Source: Paludibacterium paludis (GTDB lineage: Bacteria > Pseudomonadota > Gammaproteobacteria > Burkholderiales > Chromobacteriaceae). From it: a stretch of 64,000 bases of DNA. Positions 18,303 through 26,609 of this stretch are shown piece by piece. Position 1 is the stretch's first letter, and every line of letters starts with the position of its first letter. The stretch covers positions 3,348,001-3,412,000 of the forward strand of contig NZ_CP069161.1 in NCBI RefSeq assembly GCF_018802605.1, in the 5' to 3' direction. The notes under the pieces were generated by a model. It made no database searches, was not told the DNA's origin, and saw only the letters and a program-made list of their open reading frames with translations. Position numbers and translations under genes: made by a program.

Positions 18303-19937
18303 TCAGCGTCCGCGTCCCGGCACTTTCAGGCCGGCCCATTTCATCACGGCGGCGGCTTCCACTTCGTTCAGCTCGTAATACTGGCCGCGCTTGAGGCGCG
18401 GAGGCAGGGCGATATTGCCGAAACGCACGCGCATCAGACGGCTGACCTGCAGATTGAAGAACTCGAACATGCGGCGCACTTCGCGGTTGCGGCCTTCCTT
18501 GATCACCACGCGGTACCAGTGGTTGGCGCCTTCGCCCCCCTGGTCGACGATGCGCTCGAAGCGCGCCGGACCATCATCCAGCTCGATCTCGCGACACAAC
18601 TCCCTGCGCTGCTCGTCGGTCAGCTCGCCCAGCACGCGCACAGCGTACTCGCGCTCGACTTCGAAGCTCGGGTGCATCATGGAATTGGCCAGTTCGCCAC
18701 TGGTGGTCAGCACCAGCAGACCGCTGGTATTCACGTCAAGACGGCCGATGGCGATCCAGCGGCTGCTTTTCGCCTGCGGCAGGCGGTCGAATACCGTCAC
18801 GCGTCCCTGTGGGTCGTCGCGGGTCACCATTTCACCTTCGGTCTTGTGGTAGAGAATCACCCGCGGCAGACGATCCGGCCACTTGAGCTTCACCGCATGC
18901 CCCTTGGCCACGACGCGATCCTGAGGCGTCACCTTGTCGCCCAGCGACGCGGTCTTGCCATTGATGGTCACAAGGCCGGCCTCGATCCACTCTTCCATTT
19001 CACGGCGCGAACCGCAGCCGGAATTGGCCAGGGCTTTTTGCAAGCGCACCGGTTCGATCTCGTCGCTCGCGACACGCGTTTCGCGCAGGCGGCGGTTCTG
19101 GTCCTGCACTTTCTGGTTCGGCTCGCGCACCAGCATTTTTTTCGCGCGGGCGACCTTGGGCGAGGTATCGCGGCCGAAGCGGCGTCCATCATCGCGCTGG
19201 CCGTCACGACCGGATGGCTGACGCTCGTCGCGGTTGAAACGACGGTTGTCGTCGCGACGGTCGTTGCGGCCGAAGAAATCGCGCTGGCTGTCGCGCTCGG
19301 CGGACTGGCGATCCTGATGCCCGAAGAAATCGCGCTGGCTGTCGCGGTTGGACGGCTGACGCTCGTCGCGGTTGAAGCGGCGGTTTTCACCCGGATTGCC
19401 GTTGCGGCCGAAGTCGCGCTGGCCATCGCGGTTGAACGGCTGGCGCTCGTCGCGGTTGAAGCGGCGGTTTTCACCCGGATTGCCGTTGCGGCCGAAGTCG
19501 CGCTGGCCGTCGCGGTTGAACGGCTGGCGCTCGTCGCGGTTGAAGCGGCGGTTTTCACCCGGATTGCCGTTGCGGCCGAAGTCGCGCTGGCCATCGCGGT
19601 TGAACGGCTGGCGCTCGTCGCGGTTGAAGCGGCGGTTTTCACCCGGATTGCCGTTGCGGCCGAAGTCGCGCTGGCCGTCGCGGTTGGACGGCTGACGCTC
19701 ACCGTTGTTTCCGGCGCCCTGCCCGCGTCGTTGTCCCTCCCGGGAGAACGGCGCCCGGCCTTCTTGCGGCGCGGGAGCATTGCGGTTGGCCGACCGGATG
19801 AACAGAGAGCCTCCCGGCTTGCTGTTCGCGGGGTTGCGCGGCGCCTGGCCGTCGAAACGCGACTGCGACGCGTCTTCGCGCCCCCTGACACGCGCCGCCG
19901 GCTGGCGGTCGTGATTACGCTGTCCTTTAGACATCAT
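18303..19937 (-). CDS. rluB: RluB-type 23S rRNA pseudouridine synthase with long repetitive N-terminal tail
   Basis: 544 aa, roughly twice a core RluB. Residues 1-290 are a low-complexity Arg/Asn/Asp/Gly-rich tail containing four 28-aa repeats (unit [13 protein letters not shown] plus [15 protein letters not shown], residues about 80-192) and further degenerate units. S4 domain about 296-345 ([20 protein letters not shown]), then the synthase domain with catalytic Asp401 in [11 protein letters not shown]. It makes pseudouridine in helix 89-region 23S rRNA. The start overlaps the scpB stop by 4 bp; last gene of trpS-scpA-scpB-rluB. Confidence 0.93.
   Translation of the reverse strand: MMSKGQRNHDRQPAARVRGREDASQSRFDGQAPRNPANSKPGGSLFIRSANRNAPAPQEGRAPFSREGQRRGQGAGNNGERQPSNRDGQRDFGRNGNPGENRRFNRDERQPFNRDGQRDFGRNGNPGENRRFNRDERQPFNRDGQRDFGRNGNPGENRRFNRDERQPFNRDGQRDFGRNGNPGENRRFNRDERQPSNRDSQRDFFGHQDRQSAERDSQRDFFGRNDRRDDNRRFNRDERQPSGRDGQRDDGRRFGRDTSPKVARAKKMLVREPNQKVQDQNRRLRETRVASDEIEPVRLQKALANSGCGSRREMEEWIEAGLVTINGKTASLGDKVTPQDRVVAKGHAVKLKWPDRLPRVILYHKTEGEMVTRDDPQGRVTVFDRLPQAKSSRWIAIGRLDVNTSGLLVLTTSGELANSMMHPSFEVEREYAVRVLGELTDEQRRELCREIELDDGPARFERIVDQGGEGANHWYRVVIKEGRNREVRRMFEFFNLQVSRLMRVRFGNIALPPRLKRGQYYELNEVEAAAVMKWAGLKVPGRGR
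19369..19704. repeat. Four tandem 84-bp repeats inside rluB
   Basis: The same 84-bp unit recurs with CGGTTTTCAC at 19381, 19465, 19549 and 19633. At one third-codon position the copies alternate A, G, A, G (19425, 19509, 19593, 19677), a silent Asp codon difference. This indicates that a two-unit, 168-bp block was duplicated. Confidence 0.92.
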
Positions 19938-20563
19938 GATTCCTGTTCAATTTCGTTGGCCTCCTCGTCACCGAGGGGCTCGGCGCCGGCCAATCCGGCG
20001 CCGCCGATGCCATCGCCGGCATCAGACACGACCAGTGTCCCCAGATCCGCCAACGGTGGCAGATCCCTCAGGGAGTTAAGCCCAAGATCGTCGAGAAACT
20101 TGCGCGTCGAGGCATAAAGCCCTGGTCGTCCGGGCACGTCCTTGTGCCCGATCACTTCGATCCAGCCACGCTCAAGCAGGGTCTGCATCACGCCGGTCGA
20201 CACCGATACGCCGCGAATGGCTTCGATGTCGCCCCGGGTGACAGGCTGTTTGTAGGCAATGATGGCCAGTGTTTCCATGACCGCCCGCGAGTAACGGGGC
20301 GGCTTTTCCGGGTTGAGCCTGGCAAGGTAGGGCGTGAACTCGGCGCGCGCGCGAAAGCGCCACCCCGAGGCCAGCCGAACCAGTTCGACTCCCCGTCCCC
20401 GCCAGTCCTGCTGAATCTCGTCGAGCAGATCGTTGATCAGCGACGCCTTGATCTCTTCGGTGAACAGCCGTTTCAGGGCGGATACCGGCAAAGGCTCGGT
20501 CGTCGTCAGCAGCGCCGTTTCCAGCACGATCTTGAGGTACGTGAGATCAGTTATGGTGGACAT
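19934..20563 (-). CDS. scpB: Segregation and condensation protein ScpB
   Basis: 209 aa from ATG 20563 ([18 protein letters not shown]). Two winged-helix domains, with [20 protein letters not shown] and [18 protein letters not shown] as typical segments. Partner of ScpA in the SMC condensin complex that compacts and segregates the chromosome. The in-frame extension upstream to 20608 lacks similarity. Smc itself is not in the window. Confidence 0.94.
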   Translation of the reverse strand: MSTITDLTYLKIVLETALLTTTEPLPVSALKRLFTEEIKASLINDLLDEIQQDWRGRGVELVRLASGWRFRARAEFTPYLARLNPEKPPRYSRAVMETLAIIAYKQPVTRGDIEAIRGVSVSTGVMQTLLERGWIEVIGHKDVPGRPGLYASTRKFLDDLGLNSLRDLPPLADLGTLVVSDAGDGIGGAGLAGAEPLGDEEANEIEQES

Positions 20564-20632
20564 GAAATCCAGTGTAGCCCATTCCGGGACGATTTCGCGG
20601 GAAGGCACGGATTTTACATGACTTTTTATGTT

Positions 20633-21460
20633 TCAGGCCAGAGCCAGACGCACATAAATCGGCTGATAGGGTTCTTCCTGGCTCACCCGCACCAGCGCCT
20701 CCTTGACCAGCTCCAGCACGGCGATGAAATTGACCACCAGATGGGCCACTCCTTTTCGCACGTCGAACAGCTCATCGAAGGGCACGTAATCGCGGCCTTC
20801 GAGGTAACGCAGGATCCAGCTCATTTGCTCGCGCACCGACAGCTCGTCCTTCTCGACCTTGTGGTGGCGGAAGTTCCTGGCGCGCGACAGGATGGCGAGC
20901 CAGGCATCGCGCAGATCCGGCGCCGCCACGTCAGGCAGGCGTTCCGCCGCCGTTTGCTCGAGCCACACGGCAAGCCAGATGAAATCCCGGTCGGCCTGGG
21001 GCATTTTATCCAGCTCCAGGGCCGCAAGCTTCATCTGCTCGTATTCGAGCAGACGCCGCACCAGCTCCGAACGGGGGTCCTCCGCTTCGCCGTCCTCGTC
21101 AAGCACCGGCCGCGGCAGCAACAGCCGCGACTTGATCTCGATCAGCAAGGCCGCCATCAGCAGATATTCGGCCGCGAGTTCCAGGCGTTCGGCTTTCATC
21201 GCCTCGATATAACCGAGGTACTGGGACGTCACTTCCGCCATCGGAATGTCCAGCACATTGATGTTCTGCTTGCGGATCAGATACAGCAGCAGATCCAGCG
21301 GGCCTTCGAAGCTTTCCAGAATGACCTGCAACGCATCCGGCGGAATGAAGAGATCGGGCGGAATTTCAAGCACCGGCTGCCCGAACACGTGCGCGACCGG
21401 CACCCCCGCGGGCAAGGCCGGCGGAGTCAGTTCGAAGGCGGCGCCGGCAGTCGCGCTCAC
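20633..21460 (-). CDS. scpA: Segregation and condensation protein ScpA
   Basis: 275 aa kleisin. The SMC-binding N-terminal segment is ESFEGPLDLLLYLIRKQNIN, followed by the helical middle with AAEYLLMAALLIEIKSRLLL and a winged-helix C-terminus. A 40-residue N-terminal extension precedes the core. The start overlaps the trpS stop by 4 bp; scpB follows after 69 bp. Confidence 0.95.
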   Translation of the reverse strand: MSATAGAAFELTPPALPAGVPVAHVFGQPVLEIPPDLFIPPDALQVILESFEGPLDLLLYLIRKQNINVLDIPMAEVTSQYLGYIEAMKAERLELAAEYLLMAALLIEIKSRLLLPRPVLDEDGEAEDPRSELVRRLLEYEQMKLAALELDKMPQADRDFIWLAVWLEQTAAERLPDVAAPDLRDAWLAILSRARNFRHHKVEKDELSVREQMSWILRYLEGRDYVPFDELFDVRKGVAHLVVNFIAVLELVKEALVRVSQEEPYQPIYVRLALA

Positions 21461-22662
21461 AGCCCGCCGTAACCCAGGCCCATGGCTTCGCGCACGTCAT
21501 CCATGGTTTCCTCAGCCACTTTGCGCGCGCGCGTGTTGCCTTCCTCGAGAATCTCGCGCACCAAAGCGGGGTTGTCCACATAGCGCCGGGCGCGCTCGAA
21601 CATCGGCTGCTGCTCGGCCAGCACGCCTTCGATGACCGGCTGCTTGCACTCCAGACAGCCGATGCCCGCGCTCTTGCAACCCGTCTTCACCCACTCGCGG
21701 GTGGTGTCACAGGAGTACACCTGGTGCAATTGCCAGACCGGGCATTTTTCCGGATCGCCGGCATCGGTACGGCGCACGCGCGCCGGATCGGTCGGCATCG
21801 CGCGGATCTTCTTGCTGACGGCCTCCGGCTCTTCCCTGAGAAAAATGGTGTTGCCGTAGGATTTGGACATTTTCGCGCCGTCGAGGCCGGGCATTTTCGA
21901 CGCGGCGGTCAACTTCGCCTCGGGCTCCGGCAGGATGGTCTTGCCCTTGTTCTCCAGAAAGCCCGTCAGGCGCTCGCGATCCGCGCCACCCAGATTCTGG
22001 CTGGCGGCCAGCAAGGCGCGAGCCGCTTCCAGCGCCTCGGCGTCCCCTTCCTGCAGATAACGGGTGCGAAGGCGGTCGTAGTCCTTGCCGGCCTTGCCCA
22101 TTTTCCGGATGGCGTCGCGCGCCTTGTCCTCGAAGCCCGGCTCGCGGCCGTACAGGTGATTGAAACGACGCGCCACTTCGCGGGTCAGCTCGATATGCGG
22201 AATCTGGTCCTCCCCCACCGGCACCTGTCCGGCGCGGTAGATCAGGATGTCGGCGGCCTGCAGCAGCGGATAACCCAGGAATCCGTAGGTCGTCAGATCC
22301 TTGTGGCTGAGCTTGTCCATCTGGTCCTTGTAGGTCGGCACCCGCTCAAGCCAGCCCAGCGGCGTCATCATGGACAGGGCCAGATGCAGTTCGGCGTGTT
22401 GCGGAACGCGCGACTGGATAAAGATCGTGGCCTTTTCCGGGTCGACGCCGGCGGCGAGCCAGTCGATGACCATGTCCCAAGTGCTCTTGCCGACGATCGA
22501 CACATCGTCATAACTGGTGGTCAGCGCATGCCAGTCCGCCACCATGAAAAAACACTCCTGCTCGTGCTGAAGGCGTATCCAGTTGGCGATCACGCCGTGA
22601 TAGTGGCCAAGGTGAAGGCTTCCGGTCGGACGCATCCCGGACAAAACGCGATTGGCAAACAT
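21457..22662 (-). CDS. trpS: Tryptophanyl-tRNA synthetase
   Basis: 401 aa class I synthetase, the longer betaproteobacterial form with an inserted segment before KMSKS. HIGH-type motif GSLHLGHYHG near residue 14, the Trp-pocket region GYPLLQAADILIY and VGEDQIPHIELTREVARRF, and the KMSKS loop AKMSKSYGN. A Cys cluster near the C-terminus (CKSAGIGCLECK) is typical of this long form. First of a tight group with scpA. Confidence 0.97.
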   Translation of the reverse strand: MFANRVLSGMRPTGSLHLGHYHGVIANWIRLQHEQECFFMVADWHALTTSYDDVSIVGKSTWDMVIDWLAAGVDPEKATIFIQSRVPQHAELHLALSMMTPLGWLERVPTYKDQMDKLSHKDLTTYGFLGYPLLQAADILIYRAGQVPVGEDQIPHIELTREVARRFNHLYGREPGFEDKARDAIRKMGKAGKDYDRLRTRYLQEGDAEALEAARALLAASQNLGGADRERLTGFLENKGKTILPEPEAKLTAASKMPGLDGAKMSKSYGNTIFLREEPEAVSKKIRAMPTDPARVRRTDAGDPEKCPVWQLHQVYSCDTTREWVKTGCKSAGIGCLECKQPVIEGVLAEQQPMFERARRYVDNPALVREILEEGNTRARKVAEETMDDVREAMGLGYGGL

Positions 22663-22676
22663 GTTCTTCTATTCTT

Positions 22677-23324
22677 TCAAATCAGTCGTAACAGCAGATT
22701 CAGCAGCATATAACACAATGTAATCAGGGGCTGAAGGATCGCCGAGAGGATGCCGCTGAACGCCAGCGCCAGCACGATCCACAGTCCGTAAGGCTCGATG
22801 CGCGAGAATTTCCAGGCCGTGCCCGGGGGCAGCAGGCTTTCCACCACGCGGCCGCCGTCCAGGGGCAGGATCGGCAGCATGTTCAACAGCATCAGTGAAA
22901 AATTCAACCCGACACCCGCCCGGCTCATCAGGGAGAGCGGCTCGCTGAACACACTGGGCACGATAATGGAGAGTTTCAGCAAGACCCCCCAGATGATGGC
23001 CATGGCGAGATTGGCGAGCGGCCCCGCCAGCGCCACCCAGCGCATGCCGACCCGGGGGTTTTTCAAGGCGCCGAAATTGACCGGCACCGGCTTGGCCCAG
23101 CCGAACAGCATGCCGCCGGAGATCAGCCCCAGTAACGGCAGCAGGATAGTGCCCACCGGGTCGATGTGCTTGAGCGGATTGAGCGTCATGCGGCCCAGCA
23201 TGTAGGCCGTGGCGTCGCCGAAACGCTTGGCGGCATAGGCGTGGGCGGCCTCGTGCACGGTGATGGCCAGCAGCACGGGCATGGAGTAAATGATGATTTT
23301 CTGCAGCAGGGAAATGTCGTCCAT
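22677..23324 (-). CDS. Site-2-protease-like M50 metallopeptidase (RseP-unrelated short form)
   Basis: 215 aa integral membrane protein with about five hydrophobic segments. Zinc motif HEAAH (H24, E25, H28) within the second half of TM1, and a C-terminal NMLPILPLDGGRV carrying the third zinc ligand Asp. No PDZ domain. This short YwhC/Rv-type form is common next to trpS in betaproteobacteria; the substrate is unknown. Confidence 0.92.
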   Translation of the reverse strand: MDDISLLQKIIIYSMPVLLAITVHEAAHAYAAKRFGDATAYMLGRMTLNPLKHIDPVGTILLPLLGLISGGMLFGWAKPVPVNFGALKNPRVGMRWVALAGPLANLAMAIIWGVLLKLSIIVPSVFSEPLSLMSRAGVGLNFSLMLLNMLPILPLDGGRVVESLLPPGTAWKFSRIEPYGLWIVLALAFSGILSAILQPLITLCYMLLNLLLRLI

Positions 23325-23360
23325 GATTCCTCGTTCAGAATGGCGATGGAGGGTAGCGGG

Positions 23361-23981
23361 TCAAAGCCCGAACAATGCGGGGTCACCCTTGCCGCGGCGC
23401 ACCAGCTCGATACCGTCTGACATGTCGATCACCGTGGTGGCCTCGGTGCCGCACCAGCCGCCATCGATGATCAGGTCGACGGCACGCTCGAGCCGGTCGC
23501 GGGTTTCGTAGGCGTCGCACAGCGGCTCCTCGTCGCCGGGCAGCATCAGCGTGGACGACAGGATGGGCTCGCCCAGCTCTTCGAGCAAGGCCAGCGCGAT
23601 CGGATGGTCCGGCACGCGCAGGCCGATGGTCGAACGTTTCGGATGCAGCGTGCGGCGCGGCACTTCGCGGGTCGCCTGCAGGATAAAGGTGTAGCTGCCG
23701 GGAGTCGCCGCCTTCAGAAGGCGGAACTGGCTGTTGTCCACCTTGGCGTAATTGGCGAGTTCCGAAAGGTTATGGCAAACCAGCGTCAGGTGATGCTTCT
23801 GGTCGATCTGGCGAATCGTCAGGATGCGCTCCATGGCCGCCTTGTCGCCAAGCATGCAGCCGAGCGCATAACAGGAGTCGGTGGGGTAAACGATAACCCC
23901 CCCGTCGCGGAGGATCTTGACCGCTTCCCGGATCAGGCGGGCCTGGGGGGTTTCCGGGTGTATTACGAAAAACTGTGCCAT
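23361..23981 (-). CDS. YciO/Sua5/TsaC-family protein
   Basis: 206 aa, single YrdC-like domain. Typical segments: GGVIVYPTDSCYALGCM, the basic pocket RQIDQKHHLTLVCHNLSEL, PGSYTFILQAT, and STIGLRVPDHP. Family members bind nucleotide and RNA; TsaC makes threonylcarbamoyl-AMP for tRNA t6A. This one is closer to the YciO branch, whose role is not settled. Located just after the PHP gene, as in many betaproteobacteria. Confidence 0.9.
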   Translation of the reverse strand: MAQFFVIHPETPQARLIREAVKILRDGGVIVYPTDSCYALGCMLGDKAAMERILTIRQIDQKHHLTLVCHNLSELANYAKVDNSQFRLLKAATPGSYTFILQATREVPRRTLHPKRSTIGLRVPDHPIALALLEELGEPILSSTLMLPGDEEPLCDAYETRDRLERAVDLIIDGGWCGTEATTVIDMSDGIELVRRGKGDPALFGL

Positions 23982-24002
23982 GGTGGCGGATTCTCTTTCT
24001 TC

Positions 24003-24866
24003 TCAGAGTGGGCGGGCGCGAACGACCCGCTCCTGCAAAGCCTCCCACGCGGGGCGGCAGATCGGGGGCAGGTCCTCGGTCATTCCCACGTCGCGCCCTC
24101 CTTCGCCGGGCGCGTGAAAATCGCTGCCGGCGCTGGAGAACAGGCCGTATTGCCTGGCGATGAGCGCGTATTTGTGCCGGTCGTCGAGACTGTGACTGCC
24201 GCTGGCGACCTCAATGCCCTCTCCGCCGGCATCCTTGAAATCGAGGATCAGGCGCTCGGTCAGCGTGCGACCGAAATCGTAACGTCCCGGATGAGCGATC
24301 ACAGCCATGCCGCCGGCCGCGCGAATCCAGCCGACCGCGTCGGCCAGTCCGGCCCAGATATGAGGTACGTAACCCGGCTTGCCCGGCGTCAGGAATTTGC
24401 GGAATACGCTCTTCACGTCCTTGACATGTCCGGCATTGACCAGAAAGCGGGCGAAATGGGTACGGCCGATCATTTCCGTGTTGTCGCACAGCGCCATCGC
24501 GCCATCGAACGCGCCGTCGATGCCAAGAGCCGCGAGCGCGTCCGACATGGCTTTCGCCCGGCCCGTTCTGCCGTCCCGGATGCTTTTCAGCCCCGCGCTC
24601 AGCGCGGGGTGATCCGGATCGATGCCCAGTCCCACGATATGGATCGTGTGCTTGCCGCTCCAGGTCACGGACACCTCGACACCGTTGAGAAAATCCACTC
24701 CGCATCCGCTTGCGGCGGCTCGCGCGTCGGCCAGCCCGCGCGTGCAATCGTGGTCGGTCAGCGCCACCAGGGTCGCGCCGCGCCCGGCGGCGCGTGTCAC
24801 CACCTCGGCCGGAGGCAAGGCGCCGTCCGACGCATTCGAATGAAAATGCAGGTCGATGGTGGCCAT
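24003..24866 (-). CDS. rnm: PHP-domain phosphoesterase (YciV/RNase AM family)
   Basis: 287 aa. PHP metal ligands appear in order: DLHFHSNASDG, ALTDHDCTRG, NGVEVSVTW, VIAHPGRYDF and SAGSDFHAPGEGG. A Chromobacterium violaceum member of this family has been characterised as a 3',5'-nucleoside bisphosphate phosphatase (pAp type), and E. coli YciV matures the 5' ends of rRNA. Which of the two is the main job here cannot be read from sequence. Three bp after the small 24870 gene. Confidence 0.9.
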   Translation of the reverse strand: MATIDLHFHSNASDGALPPAEVVTRAAGRGATLVALTDHDCTRGLADARAAASGCGVDFLNGVEVSVTWSGKHTIHIVGLGIDPDHPALSAGLKSIRDGRTGRAKAMSDALAALGIDGAFDGAMALCDNTEMIGRTHFARFLVNAGHVKDVKSVFRKFLTPGKPGYVPHIWAGLADAVGWIRAAGGMAVIAHPGRYDFGRTLTERLILDFKDAGGEGIEVASGSHSLDDRHKYALIARQYGLFSSAGSDFHAPGEGGRDVGMTEDLPPICRPAWEALQERVVRARPL

Positions 24867-24869
24867 GTC

Positions 24870-25040
24870 CTACTCCTTTTCCCGCCGGGCGCGCCAGTCG
24901 TCAAGACGCCGGCGGTAATCGTCCATTTCTTCGCGGTACAGATCCCAGACGCACGGATCGCACCCGCTGCCGCAGCACATCGAGTCTTCCGGCGCCACGG
25001 GTGCCTCCGGCTCGGGATCGAAGGCCTCGCCGTCACGCAT
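24870..25040 (-). CDS. Small oxidoreductase-like domain protein
   Basis: 56 aa from ATG 25040 (MRDGEAFDPEPEAP). Contains the compact motif CCGSGCDPCVWDLY followed by a charged helix (DDYRRRLDDWRARREK), the signature of the Oxidored-like family (PF09791 type), whose members occur alone in bacteria and in mitochondrial proteins. The cysteine cluster could bind metal or form disulfides. Overlaps the S4 gene by 8 bp. Confidence 0.8.
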   Translation of the reverse strand: MRDGEAFDPEPEAPVAPEDSMCCGSGCDPCVWDLYREEMDDYRRRLDDWRARREKE

Positions 25041-25254
25041 CGGCAGCCAGCACCGCGATGGTGAATCCGTCGCCCGCCACGGTCTGCCCCGCGCGGATCT
25101 TGCAGGTCTTGCGCAGCTCGATCTGGCCATCCACGGTCACGAGACCTTCGCCGACCATGTGTTTCGCCGCGCCGCCGCTTTCGGCCAGGCCGCAGACCTT
25201 GATGAGGTCGCACAAGGCGATATATTCACCGGACAACCGGAACGTAGTTTTCAT
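25033..25254 (-). CDS. S4-domain RNA-binding protein (YbcJ-like)
   Basis: 73 aa, essentially one S4 domain: YIALCDLIKVCGLAESGGAA, KHMVGEGLVTVDGQIELRK, and a short beta tail. YbcJ-type proteins are thought to bind structured RNA, target unknown. The start codon directly abuts copy A of the 112-bp repeat array. Confidence 0.85.
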   Translation of the reverse strand: MKTTFRLSGEYIALCDLIKVCGLAESGGAAKHMVGEGLVTVDGQIELRKTCKIRAGQTVAGDGFTIAVLAADA

Positions 25255-25466
25255 TTTTTCACATTCATCAGGGAAAGACCTGTGCGCCGCCTGTGGAAAA
25301 GCGGGCCAAGCCCTTCACAACACTACCATTTTTCTTGCCGCCCAAAAAACAGGCAGCCCCACGCGATCATCCACACAGGTCCGGGACAGAGCTGTGGGCG
25401 GCCTGTGGACAGCCACGCCAAATCACTGAACCAACGGGATATTTTCCGTATCGCTTATATTTTAGG
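25255..25466. repeat. 112-bp repeat family, left block (copies A and A2)
   Basis: Gap between the S4 gene and the NadR-like gene. Copy A: TGTGGAAAA at 25292 and AAAAAACAGGC at 25344, 52 bp apart. Copy A2: TGTGGACAG at 25404, exactly 112 bp after copy A, with only a degenerate second box (TTTTAGGC ending 25467). A third conserved box lies 37 bp upstream of each TGTGGA: TTTTTCAC at 25255 and TCATCCAC at 25367. The NadR-like stop codon (25462-25464) lies within the degenerate end of A2. Confidence 0.85.
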
Positions 25467-26013
25467 CAACATCCGGCGCGAGAAGTTCGCCTATCGCCGC
25501 CATGGCCCGCGCGATGCGCGCCTCCGCCTCGCCCCGGATTTCAACCCATTCGACCAAACTCGCCGCCAGCGCCGCGCGATAGCGCTCAAGCAACTCATCC
25601 CGCCCGTCCGGGTGCGAGCGCAGCGGGTCGGGTTGCCAGGGAATGTCCGGACAGGCCAGCAGGGTCAAAGCATAGTCATCGGGACGCCACAAACCGGCAA
25701 GTTCGGGCTCGACAGTCCCGAAAGCCACTTCGGACCAGATGCGGCAGGTCAGCACGGTACTGTCGCACACCAGCAGATCGGCCCCGGGCGCCGCACAACG
25801 CTCAGCTTCCAGTTGGCCGCGCGCGATGGCCAGCACATCCCGGGGGGTCGGCCGGTAAGGCCGGTCACGATAATAGTCCCGGGCATATTCCTCTACCACC
25901 GCAACGCGCGCCCGACCGGCGAGCCGTTCGCGGATCCGCCCGGCAAGCGTCGATTTGCCGGAGGATTCGGGGCCGACGATGGCGATTTTCTGCGGCGCGC
26001 TTTCGCGTTTCAT
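25462..26013 (-). CDS. NadR-like P-loop kinase/ATPase (stand-alone)
   Basis: 183 aa from ATG 26013 (MKRESAPQKIAIVGPESSGK). P-loop GPESSGKST, an EEYARDYY segment and the CDSTVLTCRIWSE and LLACPDIPWQPDPLRSHPD blocks match the C-terminal ribosylnicotinamide-kinase-like domain of NadR. The NMN adenylyltransferase and DNA-binding domains of full NadR are absent. Possible role: nicotinamide riboside phosphorylation in NAD salvage (inference). The gene lies inside a divided array of 112-bp repeats, with two copies after it and four before it. Confidence 0.83.
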   Translation of the reverse strand: MKRESAPQKIAIVGPESSGKSTLAGRIRERLAGRARVAVVEEYARDYYRDRPYRPTPRDVLAIARGQLEAERCAAPGADLLVCDSTVLTCRIWSEVAFGTVEPELAGLWRPDDYALTLLACPDIPWQPDPLRSHPDGRDELLERYRAALAASLVEWVEIRGEAEARIARAMAAIGELLAPDVA

Positions 26014-26064
26014 TCTACGTCCGGAAAAGTCACGATTATACGTCGCAGATGGGGACAACAGCCA

Positions 26065-26596
26065 ATTCTAACAGAGGGCGGGGACAGTCTTGTGAGCCGT
26101 CTGTGGACAAGCCGGATAAACCGATGACGCACAAGCGTATTTTATGATTGCTCAAAAAACAGGCAATCCGAGCGGCTTTTCCCCACCCCCGGTGAAAAGA
26201 CATGTGGGTGTGTTGTGGACAACCGCCCCAACCCCATGAATGGCAATGAAAAAAGTACACTGCTCAAAAAACAGGCAATCAACCCGGCGCAGGAAACCCC
26301 GCGCCGCTCATTCGCTCGCCGGGGGCCCGTCACCCGCTGGCGCCGGCGGGAAAACCGCGGCGGTTCAGGAGTTTTCCACGTATCCCGTGCACGTCCGTGT
26401 GGGGCATATGTGGACAAGCTGGGCAAGTCGATGAGCCAAAAGGACAAATTTCCACTGATTAAAAAACAGGCGCCGGAACCGGGTTTTCCACCCCAGGCCT
26501 GAACGAAGGTGTGAAGCGTTTGTGGAAAACACGGCCAACTCACTGATGAGCAAGCAAAAAAAACGGCCGCCTAAAAAACAGGCAGCCGCTCTCCCG
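26065..26596. repeat. 112-bp repeat family, right block (copies B, C, D, E)
   Basis: Fills most of the 596-bp gap between the NadR-like gene and pyk. TGTGGA boxes start at 26102 (B), 26214 (C), 26409 (D) and 26521 (E); AAAAAACAGGC boxes start at 26154, 26266, 26461 and 26573, always 52 bp later. B-C and D-E are each 112 bp apart; an extra 83 bp sits between C and D. TTTTCC(A/C)C boxes occur 37 bp before C (26177), D (26372) and E (26484); B has only a degenerate trace. Between these boxes the copies are strongly diverged. No convincing gene is seen. Confidence 0.88.
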
Positions 26597-26609
26597 TCAG
26601 CGTCGACAG

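Noticed and set aside
18291..20117. 608-codon plus-strand open frame with [13 protein letters not shown] repeats
   Set aside because: Antisense image of the rluB repeat tail; rluB has a recognised catalytic domain in its own frame.
26154..26164. Minus-strand T6 stretches of the repeat as simple terminators
   Set aside because: A terminator would need a GC stem just before the T run on that strand; here the T run is in the loop between the arms.
26142..26543. 133-codon minus-strand frame across the repeat array
   Set aside because: Passes through several repeat copies in different registers and has no start with a ribosome-binding site. Treated as non-coding repeat.
25255..26600. CRISPR array
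   Set aside because: Copies are long, diverged and 112 bp apart, with no short identical repeats, no unique spacers and no cas genes.
25255..26600. Chromosomal replication origin
   Set aside because: DnaA-like boxes are present, but dnaA, dnaN, rpmH or parAB are not near and no AT-rich unwinding element is evident.
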